Part shown: piece by piece, positions 1 to 5,540 of the stretch | How positions within the stretch are numbered: the stretch's first letter is position 1 | Layout: every line of letters begins with the position of its first letter | Translations under genes and position numbers: made by a program | Assembly: GCA_041608775.1 (NCBI GenBank) | Contig: JBFISC010000223.1 | Span: forward strand, 1-5,540 | DNA: 5,540 nt | Source of the DNA: UBA7803 sp041608775 | GTDB taxonomy: Bacteria; Pseudomonadota; Gammaproteobacteria; Pseudomonadales; Azotimanducaceae | Direction of reading: 5' to 3' | Notes under the pieces: model-generated | Database searches by the model: none | What the model was told of the DNA's origin: nothing | What the model saw: only the letters and a program-made list of their open reading frames with translations

Positions 1-1549
1 CCACCCGCTTGCCGATCTGCTTGTCCCGGATGAGGGTGGACAGGATCCGCACGAACGCCATGGTGGTGGAGTTGGCACGCTTGCCGCTGCCCTCGAGCAC
101 CTGGGAGAAGGCGTCGAGAGCAGGGATCTCCAGCGTCTCGTCGGTGGTCAGGCGCTGCGGGATCGGGCCGCCGAGATCCTCGCGCTTCTTTTTCAGGTAA
201 ACCATCTCGGACGAGTCGTCCGGCGGCCGGTAGAAGGGGATGTCTTCGAGCTGCTTGTCGCTGAGCGGGATGTCGAAGCGGTCGCGGAAGTGCTTGAGCT
301 CGTCGAGATCGAGCTTTTTGACCTGATGGGAATCGTTTTCCGCCTCCCCCGCATCCCCCATGCCATAGCCTTTTACGGTCTTGGCCAGGATCACGGTAGG
401 TTCTCCGGTATGGTTCACGGCGGCGTGGTAGGCCGCATACACCTTGAACGGATCGTGGCCACCGCGGTTCAGACGCATGATGTCGTCGTCGGAAAGGTGT
501 TCCACCAGCTTCTTCAGCTCCGGCGACGTGCCGAAGAAATGCTCACGCGTGTAGGCGCCGCCCCGGGCCTTGTAGTTCTGATACTCACCGTCCACGGCCT
601 CGTTCATCCGCTGCAGCAGCAGGCCGTGCTCGTCGTTGGCGAACAGGGGATCCCAGAGCCGGCCCCAGATCACCTTGATCACGTTCCAGCCGGCGCCGCG
701 GAAGTAGCCTTCGAGCTCCTGGATGATCTTGCCGTTGCCTCGCACCGGCCCGTCCAGGCGCTGCAGGTTGCAGTTAACCACGAAAATCAGGTTGTCGAGC
801 TTCTCCCGCCCGGCCATGGACAGCGCCCCGAGGGACTCGGGCTCATCGCACTCACCGTCGCCGAGAAACGCCCAGACCTTGCGGTCGCCCATGGAGCTCA
901 GCCCGCGACTGTCCAGGTACTTCATGATGTGGGCCTGGTAGATGGCCTGCAGCGGACCCAGCCCCATGGACACCGTGGGGAACTGCCAGTAGTCGGGCAT
1001 CAGCCAGGGGTGCGGGTAGGATGACAGGCCCTCGCCCCCGACCTCCTGACGGAAGTGATCCAGCTGCGCCTCCGAGAGCCGGCCCTCGAGGAACGAGCGG
1101 GCGTAGATTCCCGGCGACGCGTGACCCTGAAAGTAGATCAGATCGCCCGGGTGCTCGTCCGTGGGGCCGCGGAAGAAGTAGTTGAAGCCGACATCGTAGA
1201 GCGTTGCCGAGGAGGCAAACGACGAGATGTGACCGCCCAGTTCCCCCGGCCGGGAATTCGCTCTCACCACCATGGCGAGCGCATTCCAGCGGATCAGCGA
1301 ACGGATCCTGCGCTCCATGAACAGATCGCCGGGCATGAAGGCTTCGCGGTTGTCGGGAATCGTGTTCCGGTACGGCGTGGTGATGGTGTACGGCAGCCGT
1401 GCCCCCGTCTGCGTCATCCGCGACGACAGCCGCTCGAGCAGGAAGTTGGCGCGCTCGACGCCATCGTTCTCGAGGATGTACTCGAGCGCGTCCAGCCATT
1501 CCCGGGTCTCGGCTACGTCTGCGTCGTTCGGCTGCTGTTGGTCTGCCAT
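1..1549 (-). CDS. aceE: Pyruvate dehydrogenase E1 component, homodimeric type (5' part, cut by the left edge)
   Basis: This is the thiamine-diphosphate-dependent E1 subunit of the pyruvate dehydrogenase complex. It decarboxylates pyruvate and passes the acetyl group to lipoyl-E2 in the cytoplasm. The window holds 516 N-terminal codons of a family usually near 890 residues, and the reading frame is open throughout. The N-terminus (PND..VAETREWLDALE) matches the E. coli start closely. The ThDP/Mg motif begins at GDGECDEPES (residues 230-239) and ends at NCNLQRLDGP (259-268). Active-site histidines are visible at GGH107, QGH143 and NDSH408, each one position after the E. coli numbering. YPHP, FPTVSMGLGP, LNRGGHDP and VKGYGMGD are also conserved. 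I chose ATG 1549 because it fits the homologues and has AAGG four bases upstream. An in-frame ATG at 1579 would add ten residues but lacks a Shine-Dalgarno. No pdhR gene lies upstream as it does in E. coli. Confidence 0.97.
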   Translation of the reverse strand, partial: MADQQQPNDADVAETREWLDALEYILENDGVERANFLLERLSSRMTQTGARLPYTITTPYRNTIPDNREAFMPGDLFMERRIRSLIRWNALAMVVRANSRPGELGGHISSFASSATLYDVGFNYFFRGPTDEHPGDLIYFQGHASPGIYARSFLEGRLSEAQLDHFRQEVGGEGLSSYPHPWLMPDYWQFPTVSMGLGPLQAIYQAHIMKYLDSRGLSSMGDRKVWAFLGDGECDEPESLGALSMAGREKLDNLIFVVNCNLQRLDGPVRGNGKIIQELEGYFRGAGWNVIKVIWGRLWDPLFANDEHGLLLQRMNEAVDGEYQNYKARGGAYTREHFFGTSPELKKLVEHLSDDDIMRLNRGGHDPFKVYAAYHAAVNHTGEPTVILAKTVKGYGMGDAGEAENDSHQVKKLDLDELKHFRDRFDIPLSDKQLEDIPFYRPPDDSSEMVYLKKKREDLGGPIPQRLTTDETLEIPALDAFSQVLEGSGKRANSTTMAFVRILSTLIRDKQIGKRV

Positions 1550-1604
1550 AACACCTTCGGTTCCATCGAATGCATCCATGAGCGCTGGCGCGATTTCACG
1601 CGCA

Positions 1605-2585
1605 TCACGCCGCTTCCCACAATCGTGCCGCTCCCCTGACCCCGCTGTCATCGCCCCAGCGCGCAGGGCGCACGGTCACCCGGACGTCCGGTTCGGCGCC
1701 GGCATCGCGCACCGTGGTGAAGGCGTACCGCGGGATCAGCCGTTCCAGCAGCGGGTACAGCCTGGTCACGTTGGAAACCCCGCCACCGAGCACGATCACC
1801 TCCGGGTCGATGAGATTCACCACCTGGGCGAGACTCCGGGCGAGCATGTGCGCATAGAGATCCCAGCACGCGCCGGCCTCTCGATCCGTGGCCCCGGCCA
1901 GCTCCTCCACGGTTCGGGGCTTCGACCAGAGCGCCGCTGCAGCCGCCGCCAGCCCGGGTCCCGACAGGAAGGTCTCGATGCAGTTCATGCGCCCGCAGTA
2001 GCAGATCCTGTCCTCGAGCCGGCATTCTAACTGAAAGCGCCCGGCGTCCGCCGGTGCCGGCGTGGCGAAGGTCGGCTGACGGAAGTACGGCAATGGCGTG
2101 TGGCCCCACTCCCCGGCGAGCCCGTTGCTGCCAGCGAGCAGCCGGCCGCCCACCACGATCCCGCCGCCGACACCGGTGCCGAGTATGACCCCGAACACGC
2201 ACCCGGCGCCGGCGGCGGCGCCATCGCACGCTTCGCTCAGAGCGAAGCAGTCGGCGTCGTTGGCGATCCGCACCCGGTCCCCGAGGCGTTCGGCAATGTC
2301 GTGGCAGAGCGGCCGGTCGTTGAGCCAGATGGAGTTGCAGTTCTTCATCCGCTCGAGCCGTGGCTGCCAGCTGCCCGGCGTGCCGATGCCCACCGGCGCC
2401 GTCCCGGCCGCCAGCCCTGCCGCCCGCTCCAGGTCGGCCACCAGGCCGGCGATCGCCGCCAACGACCCAGGGTAGTCGTTTCTCGGCGTCGCCACCCGGG
2501 CCCGGGTCAACTCCTCGCCATCGGCCCCGAGCACCACGCCCGAGATCTTGGTGCCGCCGAGATCGACGCCGATGCGAGCCGTCAC
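1605..2585 (-). CDS. mak: ROK-family sugar kinase, fructokinase (Mak)-like
   Basis: This is an ATP-dependent sugar kinase of the ROK family, 326 residues against about 300 for E. coli Mak. The N-terminal phosphate-binding motif is DLGGTK (residues 8-13). The TPRNDYPGS segment and KNCNSIWLND (81-90) resemble E. coli Mak, and NDAD (109-112) carries the probable catalytic Asp110. The ROK zinc site is complete: His162 in EWGH and Cys195, Cys197 and Cys202 in CYCGRMNCIE, with Asn where most members have Gly. LGGGVSN (266-272) and GDDSGVRGAA (311-320) complete the nucleotide side. A loop of roughly 15 extra residues lies between EWGH and the zinc cysteines. The start is GTG 2585, overlapping the ampD stop by four bases, with only a weak AGG six bases upstream, so translational coupling is likely. 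ROK substrates are hard to predict: fructose is the best guess by similarity, but N-acetylglucosamine or another cell-wall sugar is possible given the AmpD neighbour. Confidence 0.88.
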   Translation of the reverse strand: MTARIGVDLGGTKISGVVLGADGEELTRARVATPRNDYPGSLAAIAGLVADLERAAGLAAGTAPVGIGTPGSWQPRLERMKNCNSIWLNDRPLCHDIAERLGDRVRIANDADCFALSEACDGAAAGAGCVFGVILGTGVGGGIVVGGRLLAGSNGLAGEWGHTPLPYFRQPTFATPAPADAGRFQLECRLEDRICYCGRMNCIETFLSGPGLAAAAAALWSKPRTVEELAGATDREAGACWDLYAHMLARSLAQVVNLIDPEVIVLGGGVSNVTRLYPLLERLIPRYAFTTVRDAGAEPDVRVTVRPARWGDDSGVRGAARLWEAA

Positions 2586-3127
2586 GAGACGCCTGCGAGC
2601 AGGCGTGACCAGTCGAACGACGGCCCGGGATCGGTCTTCCGCCCGGGGGCAATCTCGCAGTGGCCGACGATGGCTTCCGGCGACAGGCGCGGATAGCGGG
2701 CCAGCAACGCAGCCAGCACCGTCCGCAGCTTGCGGTACTGGGAGGCCGTGTAGGCGCGTTCGTCGCTACCCTCAAGCTCGATGCCGATGGCGAAATCGTT
2801 GCACCCGGTACGGCCGCGCCAGCAGGACACACCGGCGTGCCAGGCGCGCCGGTGGAACGGCACGAACTGGGTCACCCCGCCCCGGCGGGTGACGAGCAGG
2901 TGCGCGGACACCCGCACGCCGTCGAGGGACCGAAAAGTCGGGTGCGCCCGGGGATCGAGCCGGTTGAGAAACAGATCCCTGACGTGGCGCCCGCCGAAGC
3001 GTCCGGGCGGCAGGGAGATGGCGTGCACGACGACCAGCTCCACGGCGGCGGGATCGGGCCGCTCGTCGCAATTCGGCGACGCCAGCCGGGCGGCCGGTCG
3101 CAGCCAGTGGTCTGCGGTAACGTGCAT
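2582..3127 (-). CDS. ampD: 1,6-anhydro-N-acetylmuramyl-L-alanine amidase AmpD
   Basis: AmpD is a cytoplasmic zinc amidase of the N-acetylmuramoyl-L-alanine amidase type 2 fold. It removes the stem peptide from anhydro-muropeptides during peptidoglycan recycling, and its loss induces AmpC beta-lactamase in species that use AmpR. The 181-residue length is normal. The zinc ligands correspond to His35 (VVVHAISLPPG), His156 (GHCEIAPGRK) and Asp166 (KTDPGP). Glu118 in GIELEG and Lys164 match the catalytic residues known from Citrobacter AmpD. RVSAH, FVPFHRRAWHAGVS and CNDFAIGIELEG are further family blocks. The ATG at 3127 gives an N-terminus (MHVTADHWLR) like that of Pseudomonas AmpD. No Shine-Dalgarno precedes it, and a -10-like TATACT lies six bases upstream. 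It is divergent from nadC, as in E. coli, but is followed by a ROK kinase instead of ampE. The end of the gene holds an inverted repeat. Confidence 0.96.
   Translation of the reverse strand: MHVTADHWLRPAARLASPNCDERPDPAAVELVVVHAISLPPGRFGGRHVRDLFLNRLDPRAHPTFRSLDGVRVSAHLLVTRRGGVTQFVPFHRRAWHAGVSCWRGRTGCNDFAIGIELEGSDERAYTASQYRKLRTVLAALLARYPRLSPEAIVGHCEIAPGRKTDPGPSFDWSRLLAGVS
2589..2606 (-). promoter_or_regulatory. Hairpin at the ampD/mak junction
   Basis: A perfect inverted repeat, ACGCCTGC-GA-GCAGGCGT, spans the last codons of ampD. A realistic RNA fold would have seven base pairs with a four-base loop. In the minus-strand transcript the second arm contains AGG (2594-2592), the only Shine-Dalgarno-like bases before the GTG start of the kinase. 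Folding would therefore hide that site until a ribosome finishing ampD opens it. No U-run follows, so it is not an intrinsic terminator. The repeat is directly visible; the coupling role is inference. Confidence 0.4.
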
Positions 3128-3133
3128 GTCCGC

Positions 3134-3139
3134 AGTATA
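3134..3139 (-). promoter_or_regulatory. Candidate -10 box for ampD
   Basis: TATACT on the minus strand matches five of the six bases of the sigma-70 -10 consensus. It ends six bases before the ampD ATG, so transcription from it would start at or very near the A of the start codon and give a leaderless or nearly leaderless message. No convincing -35 hexamer sits 16-18 bases upstream, which keeps confidence low. On the plus strand the same bases read TATAAG (3136-3141), another -10-like match facing nadC. Confidence 0.35.
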
Positions 3140-3156
3140 AGGACTGATCCCGGACC

Positions 3157-3187
3157 GTGACGAACCCGGCGATGCCTGGGGTATCCT
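3157..3187 (+). promoter_or_regulatory. Candidate sigma-70 promoter for nadC
   Basis: GTGACG (3157-3162, four of six matches to TTGACA) and TATCCT (3182-3187, four of six to TATAAT) are separated by 19 bases, which is longer than ideal. Initiation would fall near 3194 and give a leader of about 38 bases ahead of nadC. This is a pattern match only, in a 104-base divergent region that must hold promoters for both nadC and ampD. Confidence 0.25.
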
Positions 3188-3214
3188 CGCACCCGCCCCG
3201 GCCGACAGCCGTTT

Positions 3215-3220
3215 GAGGAG
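3215..3220 (+). promoter_or_regulatory. Shine-Dalgarno for nadC
   Basis: GAGGAG lies 11 bases before the ATG at 3232. The complementarity is strong but the spacing is slightly long. It supports this ATG as the start. Confidence 0.6.
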
Positions 3221-3231
3221 CCACCCGAACC

Positions 3232-4089
3232 ATGTCCACGCCCGCCGACCCGTCAGCCAGCCCGGATCTCCAACCCGCGATCGCGGCCAACGTCAGAACC
3301 GCCCTGGCCGAAGACGTCGGCACCGGCGACGTCACCGCCGCGCTCATTGCCGCAGACGCCGTCGCCGCCGCCCGAGTGATCACCCGGGAGCCCGGGGTGT
3401 TCTGCGGCGCGCCGTGGGTGCGCGAGACCTGCCGCCAGGTCGACGCCGGCGTTCAGATCGACTTCACCGTGGCCGATGGCGACACCATTGCCGCGAACCA
3501 GGTTCTGTTCCGGCTCGAGGGGCCCGCCCGGGCGCTGCTCACCGCCGAGCGGACGCTGCTGAACTTCGTCCAGCTGCTCTCCGGCACCGCGACCCTGACC
3601 CGCCGCTACGTGGACCTGCTGGCCGGCACCGGCACCCGACTTCTCGATACCCGCAAGACCATCCCCGGGCTGCGCGCCGCCCAGAAGTACGCGGTGCGCT
3701 GCGGCGGCGGCAGCAATCATCGCCAGGGGCTGTACGACGCCTTTCTGGTGAAGGAAAACCATATCGCCGCCGCCGGCGGCATCCGCAAAGCCATCGAGCG
3801 GGCGCGAGCGCTGAACGAGGCTTTGACGCTCGAAGTGGAGGTGGAAAACCTGGCTCAGCTAAAGGAGGTCATCGCCGGCGGCGCGGACATCGCCATGCTC
3901 GACAATTTCAGCCTCGACGACACCCGGAGCGCCGTACGTGCTGCCAGCGGCAGAATCAAGCTCGAGGCATCCGGCGGCATCGACGAAGCGAGGATCCGGA
4001 GCATTGCCGAGACCGGCGTGGACTATATTTCTCTCGGGATCGTCACCAAACAGGTGCTTCCCCTCGATCTGTCGATGCGCTTCGTGTGA
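3232..4089 (+). CDS. nadC: Nicotinate-nucleotide pyrophosphorylase (carboxylating), quinolinate phosphoribosyltransferase
   Basis: NadC converts quinolinate and PRPP to nicotinate mononucleotide, releasing CO2 and pyrophosphate. It is the committed step that joins de novo aspartate-derived quinolinate to the NAD pathway in the cytoplasm. The protein has 285 residues, a normal length. The N-terminal domain carries ALAEDVGTGDVT (24-35) and ITREPGVFCG (50-59). The TIM-barrel-like catalytic domain carries DTRKTIPGLR (139-148), KYAVRCGGGSNHR (152-164), KENH (174-177), EVEVEN (201-206), LDNF (223-226) and LEASGGI (244-250). The basic and acidic residues in these motifs bind quinolinate and PRPP. 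The end, DLSMRFV, is the usual family terminus, so the gene is complete. It is divergent from ampD, a conserved arrangement in gammaproteobacteria, and is followed nine bases later by a membrane-protein gene. Confidence 0.98.
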   Translation: MSTPADPSASPDLQPAIAANVRTALAEDVGTGDVTAALIAADAVAAARVITREPGVFCGAPWVRETCRQVDAGVQIDFTVADGDTIAANQVLFRLEGPARALLTAERTLLNFVQLLSGTATLTRRYVDLLAGTGTRLLDTRKTIPGLRAAQKYAVRCGGGSNHRQGLYDAFLVKENHIAAAGGIRKAIERARALNEALTLEVEVENLAQLKEVIAGGADIAMLDNFSLDDTRSAVRAASGRIKLEASGGIDEARIRSIAETGVDYISLGIVTKQVLPLDLSMRFV

Positions 4090-4098
4090 GAACGTGGG

Positions 4099-4785
4099 AT
4101 GAACCGCTTCGGAGCCTTTCTGATCCACCTGGGAATCAGCTTCGTCATCTTCGTGGGTCTGGCGGCGCTGGTCGTGCTGGCCTGGTATCCGGACTTCTTC
4201 TTCCAGTCCGACGGGGGCTGGCAGGGCATCCGGATCATCGTTTTCGTGGACCTGGTGCTGGGTCCGCTGCTGACCCTGGTCGTGTTCAATCCCGGCAAGC
4301 CAGCCTCCGAGCTGGCCCGCGATCCCGGCATCATCGCGGCGATCCAGGTCAGCTGTCTGGTTGCCGGCGTCTACGTCGTCTTCCAGGCGAGACCGATCGC
4401 TCTGGTGCATGTAGACGGCAATTTCTACAGCATGACCGCGGGCGCTTACTCCCAGCTGGGCCTGCCCGTTCCCGACCTCTCCGGCTTCCCTGGCCCGTGG
4501 CCGAAGCGGGTTACGGTTGCCCTGCCCCAGGACCCGATCGAGCAGTCGGATGTGCGACGGCAGGCGCTCGCTTCCCGCACGCCGCTGCGCGCGCTGGTAC
4601 CCAGATACCAGGCATTCACCTTTGCTGATCTGGACACCACCGAGGCTCTACGTACAGGCTTAAGTTCATGGTCGGGCAGGGTTCACGGAAAGGGCCGTTG
4701 GCTCAGATCCAACCCGTGCTCGGGGTGTCAGCGCCTCTCCACCTCCCGTGGCCTGTCCGACGCACGCGCCGTGGTACCGCCGTGA
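4099..4785 (+). CDS. Probable type IV pilin accessory protein (TfpX/TfpZ-like), C-terminus possibly degraded
   Basis: The 228-residue open frame encodes an inner-membrane protein with three predicted helices at about residues 6-29, 43-63 and 77-97. The pattern MNRFGAFLIHLGIS, AWYPDFFF, VDLVLGPLLTLVVFNPGKP and YVVFQARPIALVHVDGNFY resembles the TfpX/TfpZ accessory proteins, which sit beside pilin genes and aid pilin assembly or stability. I recognise the family by pattern, not by a search. Up to about residue 175 the protein is family-like. Beyond that the frame has many codons rare for this GC-rich DNA (AGA, CTA, ACA, TTA, AGT) and low-complexity-looking sequence, suggesting a frameshift or replaced tail. 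No pilin gene is present in the window. The start ATG follows the nadC stop by nine bases with a weak GAGAA, so expression probably depends on nadC transcription. Confidence 0.72.
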   Translation: MNRFGAFLIHLGISFVIFVGLAALVVLAWYPDFFFQSDGGWQGIRIIVFVDLVLGPLLTLVVFNPGKPASELARDPGIIAAIQVSCLVAGVYVVFQARPIALVHVDGNFYSMTAGAYSQLGLPVPDLSGFPGPWPKRVTVALPQDPIEQSDVRRQALASRTPLRALVPRYQAFTFADLDTTEALRTGLSSWSGRVHGKGRWLRSNPCSGCQRLSTSRGLSDARAVVPP

Positions 4786-4835
4786 TCGCGCCGACCGACT
4801 CTCAGGCGACACAGCCCATGTCCCCTGAATCATGG
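4629..4835 (+). pseudogene. Possible out-of-frame remnant of the pilin accessory C-terminus
   Basis: One base back from the frame of the gene above (codons starting at 4629, 4632 and so on), the translation around 4737-4835 contains LHLPWPVRRTRRGTAVIAP and then a segment ending PMSPESW. This loosely fits the family's usual end, in which a short hydrophobic strand, an AVI/AVV strand with an Asp/Thr turn and a closing Pro-Trp are expected. A single-base deletion near 4630-4700 would explain it. The same frame stays open to 5180, past the next gene's start, so the original stop would also have been lost. The resemblance is weak and may be chance. Confidence 0.25.
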
Positions 4836-4920
4836 ACACATCGCAGGTCAATAGCAGCCATTCTGGTATTCTCCCCTAAAACCCGGCTATCCAGGTGGGT
4901 TGGCTCCGGAAGGGAGGAAG
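4786..4920 (+). promoter_or_regulatory. Spacer with candidate extended -10 promoter for the methyltransferase
   Basis: This 135-base gap is about 57% GC, lower than nadC. It contains TGGTATTCT (4864-4872), an extended -10 element whose TATTCT matches five of six consensus bases, with no good -35 at the correct distance. Transcription would begin near 4879. Just upstream, TGTCC (4819-4823) and GGACA (4834-4838) form a short dyad with a ten-base loop and no T-run, so it is not a terminator; an operator is possible but unsupported. TGGACA at 4833-4838 looks like a -35 but has no partner at the right spacing. Confidence 0.35.
4912..4917 (+). promoter_or_regulatory. Shine-Dalgarno deciding the methyltransferase start
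   Basis: GGGAGG, inside a purine tract at 4909-4920, sits three bases before ATG 4921. A longer frame could begin at TTG 4900, but it would read straight through this ribosome binding site and add seven residues with no family support, so 4921 is preferred. Confidence 0.65.
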
Positions 4921-5523
4921 ATGAATTACGAGGAGGTCAACGCCGCTCACGCCGTCAGCGAGCGCGACCCGTTTACAGAGGACCGATACCGGCAGTTCGC
5001 TCGCCACCTTCGATCCGGGGCCGTTCTCGACGTTGGCTGCAACACCGGGCGCGGCGGGCAGGTACTCGCGGGACGGTTCACCGTCACCGGTCTGGACGCC
5101 GTGAGGGCCAGGATCGACCAACTGCCAGACTGCTACGCAGAAGGCATCTATGGCGTCTCTACAGCCATACCGGTGAGTGACGAATCCTACGACGCGGTGG
5201 TAGCCGGGGAGTTCCTGGAGCACCTCAGACCGCCGGACGTGGACGCTACGCTGGCAGAATTTTTCCGGGTGCTGAAGATCGGTGGGCGATTGCTGCTGAC
5301 GACACCGAACCCCGACAGCCTGAAGCTGAAGCTCAAGGGCGGTACGGTGCTCGGGCACGCCCACGTCTCCCAGCACTTCCCGTCGGTGCTGAAGCTGCGA
5401 CTCAAAATGGCGGGCTTCTCAGGGGTGCGTCTGCTGGGCAGCGGAAAGTCGTCGCGCTATCTCGGGGAGCGGTTCCCGCTCTGGGCCTACGGCAGCTATC
5501 TGGCCATCGGTGACAAGCGGTAG
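4921..5523 (+). CDS. Class I SAM-dependent methyltransferase (Methyltransf_11/23 type)
   Basis: This 200-residue protein is a Rossmann-fold methyltransferase of unknown substrate, with no signal peptide or membrane helix. Motif I, VLDVGCNTGRGG (residues 35-46), binds the SAM methionine part. VTGLDAV (55-61) ends with the acidic residue expected to hold the ribose hydroxyls. YDAVVAGEFLEHL (90-102) is the post-motif with the EFLEHL signature of this group. RVLKIGGRLLLTTPN (116-130) is motif III. The segment HVSQHFPSVLKLRLKMAGF (148-166) is the usual C-terminal HxxxF...AGF region. Similar small methyltransferases often sit in polysaccharide or lipid-modification clusters, but nothing here names a substrate. 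Its GC content, about 60-63% in sampled lines, is lower than that of nadC. It appears complete, ending in TAG at 5521-5523. Confidence 0.85.
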   Translation: MNYEEVNAAHAVSERDPFTEDRYRQFARHLRSGAVLDVGCNTGRGGQVLAGRFTVTGLDAVRARIDQLPDCYAEGIYGVSTAIPVSDESYDAVVAGEFLEHLRPPDVDATLAEFFRVLKIGGRLLLTTPNPDSLKLKLKGGTVLGHAHVSQHFPSVLKLRLKMAGFSGVRLLGSGKSSRYLGERFPLWAYGSYLAIGDKR

Positions 5524-5529
5524 ATCAGC

Positions 5530-5536
5530 AGGAGAG
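5530..5536 (+). promoter_or_regulatory. Shine-Dalgarno-like sequence for a gene beyond the right edge
   Basis: AGGAGAG lies just after the methyltransferase stop and ends four bases before the window does. A start codon at about 5541-5546 would be correctly spaced, suggesting the next gene follows within about 20 bases in the same operon. This cannot be confirmed within the window. Confidence 0.3.
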
Positions 5537-5540
5537 TCGG

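Noticed and set aside
290..1024. Long plus-strand open frame of 244 codons opposite aceE, with another at 1055-1639.
   Set aside because: These lie antisense to a strongly conserved aceE sequence. They have no recognisable domain and are what GC-rich coding DNA gives on the opposite strand.
1550..1604. Gap between the kinase and aceE, checked for a PdhR operator, promoter or terminator.
   Set aside because: No ATTGGT-type PdhR dyad, no paired -35/-10 and no hairpin with a T-run could be seen.
1648..2832. 394-codon minus-strand frame spanning the kinase and ampD.
   Set aside because: It is a shifted, Arg-rich shadow of two well-supported genes.
3199..3211. Small hairpin CGGC-CGACA-GCCG in the nadC leader.
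   Set aside because: A four-base GC stem is expected by chance in DNA of this composition, and it does not cover the ribosome binding site.
3213..4628. 471-codon plus-strand frame covering nadC and the next gene.
   Set aside because: It is an Arg/Pro/Gly-rich out-of-frame translation of nadC, whose own frame shows complete family motifs.
4819..4838. Short dyad TGTCC...GGACA before the methyltransferase.
   Set aside because: A five-base stem with a ten-base loop and no T-run is neither a terminator nor a recognised operator.

Overview
The window is ordinary chromosomal housekeeping DNA from a GC-rich proteobacterium, most likely a gammaproteobacterium. The grounds are a homodimeric-type pyruvate dehydrogenase E1 (AceE), and NadC and AmpD sequences close to those of Enterobacteria and Pseudomonas. 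A nadC gene divergent from ampD, with aceE downstream of ampD, also recalls the E. coli nadC/ampD/aceE neighbourhood. Assignment below class is not possible from the sequence alone. Sampled lines are about 67-70% GC in nadC and about 57-63% in the last 750 bases.

Left half, minus strand, read right to left: ampD (2582-3127), a ROK-family sugar kinase most like fructokinase Mak (1605-2585, sharing 4 bases with ampD), and the 5' part of aceE (start 1549, running off the left edge). The 55-base gap before aceE shows no terminator or clear promoter, so the three genes may share a transcript. In E. coli the space between ampD and aceE holds ampE, aroP and pdhR; here only the kinase is present.

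Right half, plus strand: a 104-base divergent intergenic region, then nadC (3232-4089). Nine bases later comes a three-helix inner-membrane protein resembling the type IV pilin accessory (TfpX/TfpZ) family (4099-4785). Its C-terminal third looks degenerate or frameshifted. A 135-base spacer with a candidate extended -10 promoter leads to a class I SAM-dependent methyltransferase (4921-5523). A purine-rich Shine-Dalgarno-like stretch at the very end suggests another gene starts just outside the window.

Functionally, the genes cover central carbon entry (AceE), sugar phosphorylation (ROK kinase), peptidoglycan recycling (AmpD) and NAD synthesis (NadC), followed by a probable transition into accessory or surface-related genes. 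I see no CRISPR array, tRNA, rRNA, insertion sequence or clearly novel system. The points most worth a second look are the kinase coupled to ampD and the damaged end of the pilin-accessory gene.
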